Assembly (NCBI GenBank): GCA_003482455.1
Contig: DMYW01000006.1
Span: 41,128-81,961 of the forward strand
Length of the DNA: 40,834 nucleotides
Reading direction: 5' to 3'
From: Rheinheimera sp.
Lineage (GTDB): Bacteria > Pseudomonadota > Gammaproteobacteria > Enterobacterales > Alteromonadaceae
Shown here: positions 23,759 to 31,678 of the stretch, one piece after another
How the letters are laid out: each line of letters opens with the position of its first letter
Position numbering within the stretch: position 1 is the stretch's first letter
Position numbers and translations under genes: made by a program
The notes under the pieces: model-generated
What the model saw: the letters and a program-made list of their open reading frames with translations, nothing else
Databases searched by the model: none
What the model was told of the DNA's origin: nothing

Positions 23759-24464
23759 TGAACGGCTGGCGCGCGCCGAGCTGAAACGTTTGCTCAGCGC
23801 CTTTACGCACATCGAGGTGATCGGCGAAGCCGCCGACGCCGAGCAGGCCCGCGACCTGATTGAAGCGCTCAAACCGGATCTGGTGTTTTTAGATATTCAA
23901 ATGCCGGAATGTACCGGTTTGGAACTCGCTGCCGAGTTAAACCCAGATCTGCAATTTGTGTTTTGCACCGCGTTTAATAGTTATGCCTTGGATGCGTTTT
24001 CACTTAACGCTTTGGATTATCTGGTAAAACCGGTCAATCCCGAGCGGTTGGCCAAAACCATTGAACGCGCTCAGCAAAAAGCACAACCCGCCCCGCATGT
24101 CATACAGCCCACACAAAACTATTTACCCGACAGCCACGGTATCTTATTGAAGTTTGGCGACAGCAGTCGCATTGTGCGCCTTTCGGAAATTGCGCGGTTT
24201 GAATCCATTGGCAATCACACTGCCGTGTATTGCCCCTATGGCAAAAGTTTTGTTTTAAGTTCCTTGTCCAAAATTGAGCAGCGGTTGGACCCACAGTATT
24301 TTTTTAAAGCCAGTCGCGCCGACATTATTCGCCTTGATGCCATCGAGCGGATCGAAGCAGGCGTGGCCACCGGCAGTTTGTTGGCAGTGCTTCACAACGG
24401 CCAGCACGTCGAAGTCAGTCGGCGGCAAGCGCTGGCATTAAAACAAGCCTTTGCTGGCTTTTAA
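23733..24464 (+). CDS. LytTR-family response regulator
   Basis: The start is set at ATG 23733 (GGAG seven bases upstream), which begins MIRTLIVDDERLARAELKRL. A longer frame from 23694 would add residues before the receiver. The receiver has acidic residues D8/D9, phospho-acceptor D54 in LVFLDIQMP and the lysine in YLVKPVNPERL. Residues about 145-243 are a LytTR DNA-binding domain (ARFESIGNHTAVYC, FFKASRADIIRLDAIERIE, VSRRQALALK). It is the cognate partner of the upstream kinase. The probable targets are the operon itself or a nearby promoter, but I could not place its site. Confidence 0.95.
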   Translation: MIRTLIVDDERLARAELKRLLSAFTHIEVIGEAADAEQARDLIEALKPDLVFLDIQMPECTGLELAAELNPDLQFVFCTAFNSYALDAFSLNALDYLVKPVNPERLAKTIERAQQKAQPAPHVIQPTQNYLPDSHGILLKFGDSSRIVRLSEIARFESIGNHTAVYCPYGKSFVLSSLSKIEQRLDPQYFFKASRADIIRLDAIERIEAGVATGSLLAVLHNGQHVEVSRRQALALKQAFAGF

Positions 24465-24468
24465 ATGC

Positions 24469-24496
24469 CAAAGCCACCGTGGTTGCAGTGGCTTTG
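24469..24496. terminator. Hairpin between convergent LytTR and GAF genes
   Basis: CAAAGCCAC (24469-24477) and GTGGCTTTG (24488-24496) form a 9-bp stem with a 10-base loop. The T-run is weak on both strands. It probably serves as a terminator or 3'-end structure for the convergent genes. Confidence 0.5.
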
Positions 24497-24548
24497 TGGC
24501 TAGTTTTCGACGACATCAGGCAGCCCAGATGCTGTGTGATGGGCAGGC

Positions 24549-25079
24549 TCAAGCAAACAGCGCGGCGAACTTCTCTTGCAACTGCGGTTTCAGAGCAAAG
24601 GTGATCAGCTTGCCCGCTTGCTCCAAAAATGCGATCTGACTGGCACTCCAGTTCATGATCTCACCGACATGCTCACAACAAAACACCCCAACTAACTGGC
24701 CGTTGTAGCGAATACCGACATCCAACAGTGAATAAATATCATTCGGTAAAAAATACAATTCGTTAAAACAATCGGTCGCCGGGTGATGCTGGGCATCCGC
24801 AGCATTGATCCCACCATCGCGGCGCATCGCCTCAAAATAAGGCCCGAAGTCATCTTCGTGCAGCGCCACGCCGCTAAAGTGTTGATTCAAATTCGAGTCA
24901 TACAGATCAACGGCAATAATTTCATCTAACAAGGTGTTGGAATACAACCACAAACTAGCGCGGCTGCAATGCAGTTGTTTGGTAATGACTTCCGTCAGTT
25001 GATGGTAAAACGCTGTCTCGGTAACTTCGCCGTCTTTATAAGATTTTATCAATAACAATAACGCGGTTTGATCAAGCAT
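24549..25079 (-). CDS. GAF-domain protein
   Basis: The 176-residue protein is essentially a single GAF domain. An N-terminal helix (LLLLIKSYKDGEVTETAFYHQLTEVITKQLHCSRASLWLY) leads into it. The core holds LDVGIRYNGQLVGVFCCEHVG and the closing helix is SASQIAFLEQAGKLITFAL. The NELYFLPNDIYSLLDVGIR sequence is typical of stand-alone GAF proteins that bind small ligands. No output domain is present, so it may act by protein contact. AAAGGA lies upstream of the ATG (25079). An open but start-less frame ends 11 bases before it on the same strand. Confidence 0.85.
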   Translation of the reverse strand: MLDQTALLLLIKSYKDGEVTETAFYHQLTEVITKQLHCSRASLWLYSNTLLDEIIAVDLYDSNLNQHFSGVALHEDDFGPYFEAMRRDGGINAADAQHHPATDCFNELYFLPNDIYSLLDVGIRYNGQLVGVFCCEHVGEIMNWSASQIAFLEQAGKLITFALKPQLQEKFAALFA

Positions 25080-25090
25080 TGCGGCTTCCT

Positions 25091-25256
25091 TTAAGCAATA
25101 AACGGGGCATCTGCAAAGGTATAGCGCGCAGCGGCGGATTTGTCAGGCGCAGTCACCGCAACCAGTGCTGCGCCTTCTCCAGCGCTGATGGTAGCACTGG
25201 CTCTGTGCTCTGCAGGCGGATGAAGTGGCGTTTAGGTGCTGATAACAGGGTGCGCT
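25091..25256 (-). other. Start-less open frames upstream of the GAF gene (possible gene remnant)
   Basis: Two overlapping minus-strand frames read protein-like. One ends at 25091 (…VTAPDKSAAARYTFADAPFIA) directly before the GAF SD. The other (…LLSAPKRHFIRLQSTEP…) ends at an internal TGA. Neither has an ATG; only rare start codons are available. It could be a decayed gene or a short one with a non-standard start. Confidence 0.25.
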
Positions 25257-25262
25257 ATGTAC

Positions 25263-25285
25263 AAAAAAGCCCGCACAGCGGGCTT
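25263..25285 (-). terminator. Terminator downstream of yfiF
   Basis: AAGCCCGC (25267-25274) pairs with GCGGGCTT (25278-25285). On the minus strand the stem is followed by six T. It ends the yfiF transcript. Confidence 0.9.
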
Positions 25286-25309
25286 AGTCACGACCACACA
25301 GCGTGGCAT

Positions 25310-26320
25310 TTATTGCTGCTGGCGGTACCATTCACCGAGGATCAAACTAGCCGCCACACTGACATTTAGCGATTCGACTTTGCCGGTACCGGGAATTTGC
25401 AAGGCGATCTGCGCCGCACTGGCGACTTCCTTGGACACACCGTGCATTTCTTCCCCAAACACAATCACCACTTTGCTGGGCAATTTGCTTTGATAAAGCG
25501 ACACACCTCGATGACTTGAGGTGGTGATTAAGGTGTATCCAGCCGCTTTGCAGGCCTCTAACGCGCTGGCCAGACCGTCGCAACGTAGGCTTTCCACGTA
25601 CTCCAAGCCACCTTCCGCGGTACGGGTCGCCGCACCGGATTGCAGCAGTTCAGGATCTGTCATCACTATGCCACTGGCGCCAAAATGCGCGCAAGTGCGG
25701 GCGATTGCCCCCAAATTATGTGGGTTGCCAACGCCATCCAATGCTAACAAGCAGTCTTTGGCTTTGCGTTTGTGCAGTTGCAGGTAGGTATCTAGCCACA
25801 GCGGTTGTTTCTTTTTCACCACCAGAACTATGCCGCCATGGTGCGTGCTACCCGAAACTTTTTCCAACTCTTGCGCATCGACTATATGGTACGCGCGTTT
25901 GTTTTTCGCCAAGAACTTCATTACATCGGCAAAACGTGGTGCAACATCACTTTGCAGATACATTTTGATAATGCTGTCGGCGCGTTCGTTAAAACAAACA
26001 CGCACGGCATTTTCGCCCAACACTTTGGCTTCGGCTTGTTCTTGCGCTTTCAGCTGCTCGGCGCTCAGGCGCGGTTTGGCGGCGGGTTCATCTTGCCGGT
26101 ATTCTTTTGGAACGCGCGGCTTATCGACCCAAGGTTTTTGTAATAACTCGTCGCTGGCTGATTTTTTCGCTGGGGCTTTTAACGCGCCCCAGGCGCTCGC
26201 CGCAGGTTTGTTGTGTGCATCCTCACGCATCTGACGACCACGTGCTGGCGCGGCGCTTGGCGTACGCTCACGGGACGAAGTTTCAGGGCGCGGCTTTTTT
26301 TTCGGTTTAAACTCAGACAC
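25310..26320 (-). CDS. yfiF: YfiF-like SpoU/TrmH-family RNA 2'-O-methyltransferase
   Basis: The 336-residue protein starts at GTG 26320 with AGGAG five bases upstream. The first ~90 residues are low-complexity and basic (KPKKKPRPE, RGRQMRED). Residues about 95-170 form the substrate-binding subdomain (VLGENAVRVCFNERADSIIKMYL…STHHGGIVLVV). Residues about 185-336 are the knotted SpoU methylase with NPHNLGAIARTCAHFGASG, VVIVFGEEMHG and SLNVSVAASLILGEW, the SAM-binding trefoil. It matches YfiF, whose RNA target is not established, rather than RlmB, which lacks the long tail. It is divergent from rlmJ. Confidence 0.88.
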   Translation of the reverse strand: MSEFKPKKKPRPETSSRERTPSAAPARGRQMREDAHNKPAASAWGALKAPAKKSASDELLQKPWVDKPRVPKEYRQDEPAAKPRLSAEQLKAQEQAEAKVLGENAVRVCFNERADSIIKMYLQSDVAPRFADVMKFLAKNKRAYHIVDAQELEKVSGSTHHGGIVLVVKKKQPLWLDTYLQLHKRKAKDCLLALDGVGNPHNLGAIARTCAHFGASGIVMTDPELLQSGAATRTAEGGLEYVESLRCDGLASALEACKAAGYTLITTSSHRGVSLYQSKLPSKVVIVFGEEMHGVSKEVASAAQIALQIPGTGKVESLNVSVAASLILGEWYRQQQ

Positions 26321-26517
26321 AACAGCTCCTAGCGGGCTTTAAAATCGGACAGAATTTGCCATTTTAGCAAAAGGCGGCTGACAATCGAAGTTTGCCGTTG
26401 CGTTTTTCGGTCAAGCCGTTAAGCTTGCGACTTTTTTGCGCAGGCGCAAGTGCGGCGTCCACGCCAACTTGCGGTGTTATCCAGCTGGGTCATTGGCTGT
26501 TTTTTAGGAGTTTCATC

Positions 26518-27354
26518 ATGTTGAGTTATCGCCACAGTTTTCATGCCGGCAATTTTGCCGACGTGCTCAAGCATCTGGTGGAAGTGGCCATCTTGGAATA
26601 CCTGAAAAAGAAACCTAAACCCTTTTGTTATCACGACAGCCACGCCGCCGTTGGTTTGTATCGGCTTGATAGCGAAACAGCGCAAAAGACTGGTGAATAT
26701 GAAGGCGGTATCGGCAAATTATTGGGGCATCAGCCGCAATCACCGGTACTGCAACGCTATTTGCAGTTAATTGCGCAACTAAACCCCGATGGTGTGTTGA
26801 CCTACTACCCGGGCTCGCCCGTGATTGCCCGCGAGCTGCTGCGCAGCGATGACAGCATCCAAGCGACCGAGCTACACCCTGCCGATTTCCCTTTGCTGCA
26901 ACAACAATTCGCTGGCCGTCGGCATACGCGTATCGAAAAAATGGATGCTTATGCCGGCTTCAAAGCTATGCTGCCGCCGCTGCACAAGCGCGGTTTGGTG
27001 CTGATTGACCCGCCGTACGAATTGAAAACCGAATATCAGGATTTGCTCAAAGGCGTGCAGTCGGCCTACCAGCGTTTCCCGCAGGCCACCTATGCGATTT
27101 GGTATCCGGTGATTGAACGCGCCAGCATCGAAGCGGTGCTTGATGCATTGGTCGCGACCGGCATTCGCAATCAACTGCGGATTGAACTGTGCGTCGCCCC
27201 TGACAGTGACGGTTTCGGCATGACAGGCAGCGGCATGTTGGTGATTAACCCACCCTACACGCTAGCCGATGAGATGCAGCAGTTGTTGGCAGAAATCACC
27301 CCGCTGCTATCCGCCACGGGGTTTTATCAGATTGAACAACGAGTACCGGAATAA
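26518..27354 (+). CDS. rlmJ: 23S rRNA (adenine(2030)-N6)-methyltransferase RlmJ
   Basis: The ATG at 26518, with AGGAG eight bases upstream, starts MLSYRHSFHAGNFADVLKH, the invariant N-terminus of RlmJ; an upstream frame extension to 26392 is not used. The 278 residues match the family length. The SAM-dependent N6-adenine motif is D164-P-P-Y in GLVLIDPPYELK. TYYPGSPVIAREL lies in the inserted helical subdomain. It methylates A2030 in 23S rRNA. Its stop abuts the convergent hutD-like gene without spacing. Confidence 0.96.
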   Translation: MLSYRHSFHAGNFADVLKHLVEVAILEYLKKKPKPFCYHDSHAAVGLYRLDSETAQKTGEYEGGIGKLLGHQPQSPVLQRYLQLIAQLNPDGVLTYYPGSPVIARELLRSDDSIQATELHPADFPLLQQQFAGRRHTRIEKMDAYAGFKAMLPPLHKRGLVLIDPPYELKTEYQDLLKGVQSAYQRFPQATYAIWYPVIERASIEAVLDALVATGIRNQLRIELCVAPDSDGFGMTGSGMLVINPPYTLADEMQQLLAEITPLLSATGFYQIEQRVPE

Positions 27355-27957
27355 TTAAGCGGTCGTGTCCGCACTAACACTGGCGATGACACAACTGCTG
27401 GAATGCTCGGCGGCCAGGGTAAATTCACTGGCCACAAACCGAGCCACTGCGCCTTGTTCAAGGGTCCGGCGATTGTCCCCCACCTGCAACTTGAGCCGAG
27501 TCACATCGGCATAGACCAGCCACAACCGCGGCCGTGCCCGTGTGACAGTCAGCGGCTCGGCACACAGCGTAACGGGCAACAACTCAGTATCAGCGAGCGC
27601 TTTTCCAGCTTCATCTAATCGCACAATTAAATTGATATCACGCACCGGACCATCCAGCAATTCACCGCTAGTCGCTGCGTGACCACCAAAGATCGCCACA
27701 TAGTTGGGTGTTTCTAACTGCATCTGATGCGCATCGACCGTCAAGCGTAAACCACGCCCGGAGCGAATGGCTAAGTAACGCTGGTAACCAGAAAAATCAG
27801 AGAAGGCACCACTGGCATTGACATCGGCGGTACTAAACCGCCAGCGGAAATTGCGCGCGGCCAGTGAACTCTCTGCCGGGGAAATACACAACTGCCGCGA
27901 ACTACCACCGGCCCATTCGGTGACTTGCTGCGCTAAAACATCAATGATTTCAATCAT
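27355..27957 (-). CDS. HutD/Ves-family protein
   Basis: The 200-residue protein is a cupin-like beta-barrel of the HutD/Ves family. The signature NFRWRFSTADVNASGAFSDFSGYQRYLAI lies at about 36-64, with RGLRLTVD soon after and GPVRDINLIVR in the middle. Members occur with histidine utilisation genes or as the cold-induced Ves protein; the biochemical role is unsettled. No hut gene is here, and the window contains histidine synthesis only. GAAGG lies seven bases before the ATG. It follows the yciU-like gene by 21 bases and probably shares its transcript. Confidence 0.88.
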   Translation of the reverse strand: MIEIIDVLAQQVTEWAGGSSRQLCISPAESSLAARNFRWRFSTADVNASGAFSDFSGYQRYLAIRSGRGLRLTVDAHQMQLETPNYVAIFGGHAATSGELLDGPVRDINLIVRLDEAGKALADTELLPVTLCAEPLTVTRARPRLWLVYADVTRLKLQVGDNRRTLEQGAVARFVASEFTLAAEHSSSCVIASVSADTTA

Positions 27958-27978
27958 GTGTACCTTCGCTTGTTACCG

Positions 27979-28302
27979 TTACGCTTGGCCGCGCCATTGG
28001 GCATGGCACAAGGTGTCATGTTTTTCACGCGATAATAAAATGCGTGCAAGCACTAAATCACCGGCGGCCGTCGACAAGCCGATATGCGCTTCGATGTGCA
28101 GTTCTGGATCTAAATCTTGCTGGATCAAGTCGACCCAATCCTCATTGGGCAAAGCTAAGTCGACCCAGGCGTTTTGTTCACACTCTTGCTGATACAACAA
28201 AAAATCAGCCGAGGACAGATTCTCCTCGGCCAATTCTTCAAAAATACTGAAGGCGTGATTGCACAATTCATCTTCAGTCCAAAGTTCTAATGCGTCCGAC
28301 AT
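27979..28302 (-). CDS. YciU/DUF440 dsDNA-mimic protein
   Basis: The 107 residues are very acidic. They align by pattern with YciU/HI1450: WTEDELCNHAFSIFEELAEENLSSADFLL, NEDWVDLIQQDLDPELHIEAHIGL and the C-terminal ARILLSREKHDTLCHAQWRG. The family is small and carries negative surface patches that imitate DNA phosphates; HU-type proteins have been proposed as partners. The protein is cytoplasmic with no signal. It lies between a DUF2306-like membrane gene (40 bases upstream) and the HutD/Ves gene (21 bases downstream), forming a likely three-gene minus-strand operon. Confidence 0.9.
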   Translation of the reverse strand: MSDALELWTEDELCNHAFSIFEELAEENLSSADFLLYQQECEQNAWVDLALPNEDWVDLIQQDLDPELHIEAHIGLSTAAGDLVLARILLSREKHDTLCHAQWRGQA

Positions 28303-28342
28303 ATGTCCCCCATCTGGTCAATCGGCGCAGTATATCGCAGGA

Positions 28343-29077
28343 TCAACGAGGCGTCTTGGTCAGTTTCTGTTGCCATTGCCGGTTGTACCAAGTGATAGCC
28401 ACCACTCCAATTACCGATGGCAGGATCCAACTGGCCAGTTGCGCAGTGGCAGACAAATCCAACAAACGACGACCACCGAGAGCAAAAAACGCTGTGTAGA
28501 TCGCAATACCACAACCCAGCATATTGCCGATATGTTGTTGCATCCGCTCAGCGGCAGTCACTTGCGCTTTAAACAGATAGCGCGCAGCGCCAACACCAGT
28601 GACTAACGTGACGATCGCAAACACCTGCCCTAACACAAAATGCTGCTGCAAGCTTTGCCATAAAGTCCAACCAGCCCAGGCTTGTGTCGTGACAAACAAA
28701 CTCACATGCAGTGGCGTTTTTAAGCCACGGCGCTCTAAACCCGCCTGCAATACGGCATTGCCTTGGCGCACGTTAAACAGTGCCAATAAACATAACAACA
28801 ACAGAAAATCCCAGAACATGCTGATTTGCGCAACATACTCTTCGGTGGATTGACTGGCCGGCTTTTCATGCCCTTTCATGCCCAGCGGGTCCGCCAGCAC
28901 AAGCAGCGCCATCACCATGCCGGACAATGCCAGCACATGCATGTTGATGCTAAACCAGCGGCCCGATTTCTTGTGCAGCGGACTGCCTTTTTTCGCCAAC
29001 ATCGGTGCAAAGAACAACGCCATACCCAGCATGCCCGCCAAAATATGAATTACCAAAAACACTTTATGTAATAACAT
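28343..29077 (-). CDS. DUF2306-like multi-pass membrane protein
   Basis: The ATG at 29077 has AAGGAG six bases upstream and starts MLLHKVFLVIHILAGMLGMALFF; an earlier in-frame codon at 29107 adds a non-hydrophobic lead and is not used. The 244 residues have six to seven hydrophobic segments. The SPLHKKSGRWFSINMHVLALSG motif, with His and Gly-Arg between the first two helices, is characteristic of DUF2306/predicted cytochrome-like membrane proteins. Function is unknown. It is the first gene of the presumed operon with yciU and the hutD-like gene, and divergent from the DesK-type kinase. Confidence 0.78.
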   Translation of the reverse strand: MLLHKVFLVIHILAGMLGMALFFAPMLAKKGSPLHKKSGRWFSINMHVLALSGMVMALLVLADPLGMKGHEKPASQSTEEYVAQISMFWDFLLLLCLLALFNVRQGNAVLQAGLERRGLKTPLHVSLFVTTQAWAGWTLWQSLQQHFVLGQVFAIVTLVTGVGAARYLFKAQVTAAERMQQHIGNMLGCGIAIYTAFFALGGRRLLDLSATAQLASWILPSVIGVVAITWYNRQWQQKLTKTPR

Positions 29078-29371
29078 GATGCACTCCTTGGATCGCGCTG
29101 AGGTCAAATGAAATCGTTGTCGCGATAAGGTCAGTGTCGCAAACCGGCGGCGCCCTCGTTAGTGCCGAAGGTCACAATCTGCACTATGACTTTCGGCCTA
29201 TTGCAGGGCAAGCGGCAACAAGGCATGCTGGGGAGTGCCCGGTGATTGGCAAGTCGCAGCCGCTAAGTGAGCGCCGGCATTGAAAATTTGCCGCCGCAAC
29301 CGCATGTCAGGTATGGGTTATCAGCGCGCTATCCCCTTCACATTCGCTCAGTACAATCAGTTGAGAAACAC

Positions 29372-30523
29372 ATGTCTGCACCACCAGCTCGTTGGTTTTA
29401 CAAAGAAAATATCGCGGCCATTCTAAGCTGGGCCGTGTTCAGCTACATTCAACTCAGCAGTGCCAACGCAACATATGGCCTGATGGCGTGGCAAACTTTA
29501 CTCACTGGCGGCTGTTTAGTTGGATTTATCGGGCTGTTTTTCGTCTGCCAACGGCAGAAAGAGCAGCCAGCACCGTGGCTGGCACTGAGCAGCATGTGGG
29601 TGTTGATGTCGATTGCTGCTTTGTTGGTTCCGAGCGGCTTTGCCCCGGGTTTTGGCGTGTTATGGGTCTGCTTATTGCCTTGGTTTGTTGCACCGCGTTA
29701 CCTGTATTCCATGTTAATCCCATCCTTGTTGCCGGTAGGAATAGCCATGGGTTTGGACGGTTTGACCAGCGGTGAAGCCATGATGTTGTTGGTCTGTGGC
29801 ACCTTTCAATTTTTCGCCATGTTTGCGATGAGCAAAGCGCGCGAAGAACACATAGCCAGGCAATCACTGGCCGTGGCGCATGAACAGTTGTTGCAAGCGC
29901 AAACGTTATTGGCCAGCCAAGCGGCCGACGCGGAGCGACTGCGCATTTCCCGCGATTTACACGACAGTTTAGGCCACCACTTAACAGGCTTAGTGATCCA
30001 GTTGCAAGTCGCTACCTATCAAGCTGCGCCTGAACAAAAAGCCCAGCTGGAGCTATGCCAGCAACAAGCCAAACAGCTGTTACACGATATTCGGCATACG
30101 GTGTCACAGCTGCGTGCACCGCAACAACCGCAACTGGCGTTACAGCTTAAGGCGCTGCAACAAAGCATGCCTGATCTGACGCTGCAGCTCAGTATTCCTG
30201 CTGGTGTGCCACAAAGTCCACTGGCAAATGCCGTGTTGTTCCGCGTCTGCCAAGAAGCACTCACCAATAGCCGTCGTCATGGCAAAGCAACTAGTGTGCA
30301 GATTGAAGTGTGGCAACATCAACAACAGGTGTTTTTGCGCTACCTAGACAACGGTCAACTAAGCCAATGGCCGCTACCTGAAGGCAATGGGTTAACTGGG
30401 ATGCGTGAACGAGTGTTGGAGGCTGGTGGTCAATTGTTATTATCCAACCAGCCAGACGCTAACGGAGTCGATCATTTGCAAATCGACGTTGAACTGCCGG
30501 ACGAGCAAGGAGCTAGCGTATGA
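29372..30523 (+). CDS. DesK/NarX-type sensor histidine kinase (HisKA_3)
   Basis: The start is placed at ATG 29372, giving 383 residues. A longer GTG frame from 29267 adds 35 residues without membrane or domain character. Five to six membrane helices occupy about 12-150. A coiled linker leads to the dimerisation box RISRDLHDSLGHHLTGLVIQ with H197. The HATPase region shows CQEALTNSRRHGKAT and GNGLTGMRERVLEAGG. No extracytoplasmic domain is large enough to bind a protein, so it may sense membrane state as DesK does. It overlaps the next regulator gene by four bases. Confidence 0.92.
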   Translation: MSAPPARWFYKENIAAILSWAVFSYIQLSSANATYGLMAWQTLLTGGCLVGFIGLFFVCQRQKEQPAPWLALSSMWVLMSIAALLVPSGFAPGFGVLWVCLLPWFVAPRYLYSMLIPSLLPVGIAMGLDGLTSGEAMMLLVCGTFQFFAMFAMSKAREEHIARQSLAVAHEQLLQAQTLLASQAADAERLRISRDLHDSLGHHLTGLVIQLQVATYQAAPEQKAQLELCQQQAKQLLHDIRHTVSQLRAPQQPQLALQLKALQQSMPDLTLQLSIPAGVPQSPLANAVLFRVCQEALTNSRRHGKATSVQIEVWQHQQQVFLRYLDNGQLSQWPLPEGNGLTGMRERVLEAGGQLLLSNQPDANGVDHLQIDVELPDEQGASV

Positions 30524-31155
30524 GTATTCGGATCGCGGTGATTGACGACCAAACCTTGGTGCGTCAGGGAATTATCAGTTTGCTGCAGTTAGTCGATGAT
30601 TTTTCAGTGGTGGCACAGGCTGGCGACGGTAGTACGATTGAGCAATTAGTTGCACAGCATAGCCCCGATATCTTGTTATTAGATTTGCAAATGCCGGTGC
30701 ACGACGGCCTCGCAACATTAAAAACATTGCGCGAAAAGCAACTCGCATTGCCGGTGCTAGTCCTAACGACCTTTGATGACCATGAACGAGTGCTCAACGC
30801 CATGTTGCTTGGCGCTCGCGGTTATTTGCTCAAAGACGTCGGTTTAGAACAACTTGAAACGGCCATCCGCGACATAGTCCAGGGCGGTAATCTATGGCAG
30901 CCAGCGATCACCCAACGTATTTTGCAACACAGCAACGCAGCTCCGGTGCAACGCTTGCACGAGGCGCTCAGTGAAAAGGAGCTGGAAGTGCTGCGCCTGA
31001 TGGCTTCGGGCTTTAGCAATCGTGAAATTGCGCAGGCGGTGTTTAAATCTGAAGGCACCGTTAAAAATCAAGTCTCTGCCATTTTAACCAAGCTAGACGT
31101 GCGCGACCGCACCAAAGCCGTATTAAAAGCCATCGATTTGGGGCTGTTAACTTAA
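30520..31155 (+). CDS. NarL/LuxR-family response regulator
   Basis: The 211-residue protein has a receiver with D9/D10 in IAVIDDQTLVRQG, phospho-acceptor D55 in ILLLDLQMPVHDG, T in VLTTFDDHE and lysine in GYLLKDVGLE. A LuxR-type HTH at about 150-207 follows (LSEKELEVLRLMASGFSNREIAQAVFKSEGTV). AGGAG lies seven bases before the ATG. The start overlaps the kinase stop as ATGA, so it is the cognate regulator. Two genes follow at short distance, but no export or lipid-desaturase gene is next to it; its regulon is unknown. Confidence 0.95.
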   Translation: MSIRIAVIDDQTLVRQGIISLLQLVDDFSVVAQAGDGSTIEQLVAQHSPDILLLDLQMPVHDGLATLKTLREKQLALPVLVLTTFDDHERVLNAMLLGARGYLLKDVGLEQLETAIRDIVQGGNLWQPAITQRILQHSNAAPVQRLHEALSEKELEVLRLMASGFSNREIAQAVFKSEGTVKNQVSAILTKLDVRDRTKAVLKAIDLGLLT

Positions 31156-31182
31156 TCTTTTCGAGTACAGAAGGAACACTCC

Positions 31183-31578
31183 GTGAGTTTGCATTTAGGC
31201 CAAATCAGCTTGTTGGTTGACGATTACGATACAGCCATCCGCTATTATTGTGATGTGCTGGGGTTTCATTTGCGAAGCGATGAAGCCGTTGGCGAAAAGC
31301 GTTGGGTGGTGGTCACGCCCAATCCAACCGGTCAAGGCGCCGCACTGCAGCTGGTCAAAGCTCAAAGCCCGCTGCAACAAAGTCTGGTTGGCGGCCAAGG
31401 AGCCGGCAAAGTCTGGCTGTTTTTGTACACGGATGATTTTGAAACAGACTATCAACGTTTGTTAAGCGCAGGCGTGAAATTTCTCGAGCAACCTCGCCAT
31501 GAAAGTTATGGCAGCGTCGCAGTGTTTGAGGATTTGTACGGTAATCGTTGGGACTTGATGCAGCGCAAAGTTTGTTGA
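31183..31578 (+). CDS. VOC-family protein
   Basis: A GTG start at 31183 with AAGGA eight bases upstream gives 131 residues. LGQISLLVDDYDTAIRYYCDVLGFHL is the first half of a glyoxalase-type VOC fold. VWLFLYTDDFETDYQRLLSAGVKFLEQPRHESYGSVAVFEDLYGNRWDLMQ is the second. This matches small glyoxalase/extradiol-dioxygenase-like proteins of unknown substrate. It starts 27 bases after the NarL regulator and may be co-transcribed with it. A different VOC protein is encoded at 16381-16752. Confidence 0.9.
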   Translation: MSLHLGQISLLVDDYDTAIRYYCDVLGFHLRSDEAVGEKRWVVVTPNPTGQGAALQLVKAQSPLQQSLVGGQGAGKVWLFLYTDDFETDYQRLLSAGVKFLEQPRHESYGSVAVFEDLYGNRWDLMQRKVC

Positions 31579-31598
31579 TGTTTTGGTGACATTGTTAA

Positions 31599-31668
31599 CC
31601 TGAAACTGGCAGCTCTGCGGCGGCGTGTCTACACTTGCCGAAGTTCGCATCTACAGGCCAGTTTCAGG
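31599..31668 (+). repeat. 12-bp inverted repeat overlapping the SD of the AHSA1-type gene
   Basis: CCTGAAACTGGC (31599-31610) and GCCAGTTTCAGG (31657-31668) are exact inverted repeats 46 bases apart. The inner part contains GTGTCTACAC and CGGC/GCCG, so a branched RNA fold is possible. The last bases of the right arm form part of the AGGGAG SD used at 31679. A DNA-binding role is equally possible. Confidence 0.55.
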
Positions 31669-31678
31669 GAGTGAAGTG

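Noticed and set aside
25079..25369. Plus-strand frame between the GAF and yfiF genes
   Set aside because: It runs through the yfiF terminator and into yfiF antisense with no SD or family resemblance.
27355..27957. Linking the HutD/Ves gene to histidine degradation because a his operon is in the window
   Set aside because: No hut gene is present and the his genes are about 20 kb away; the local neighbours are yciU and a DUF2306-like gene.
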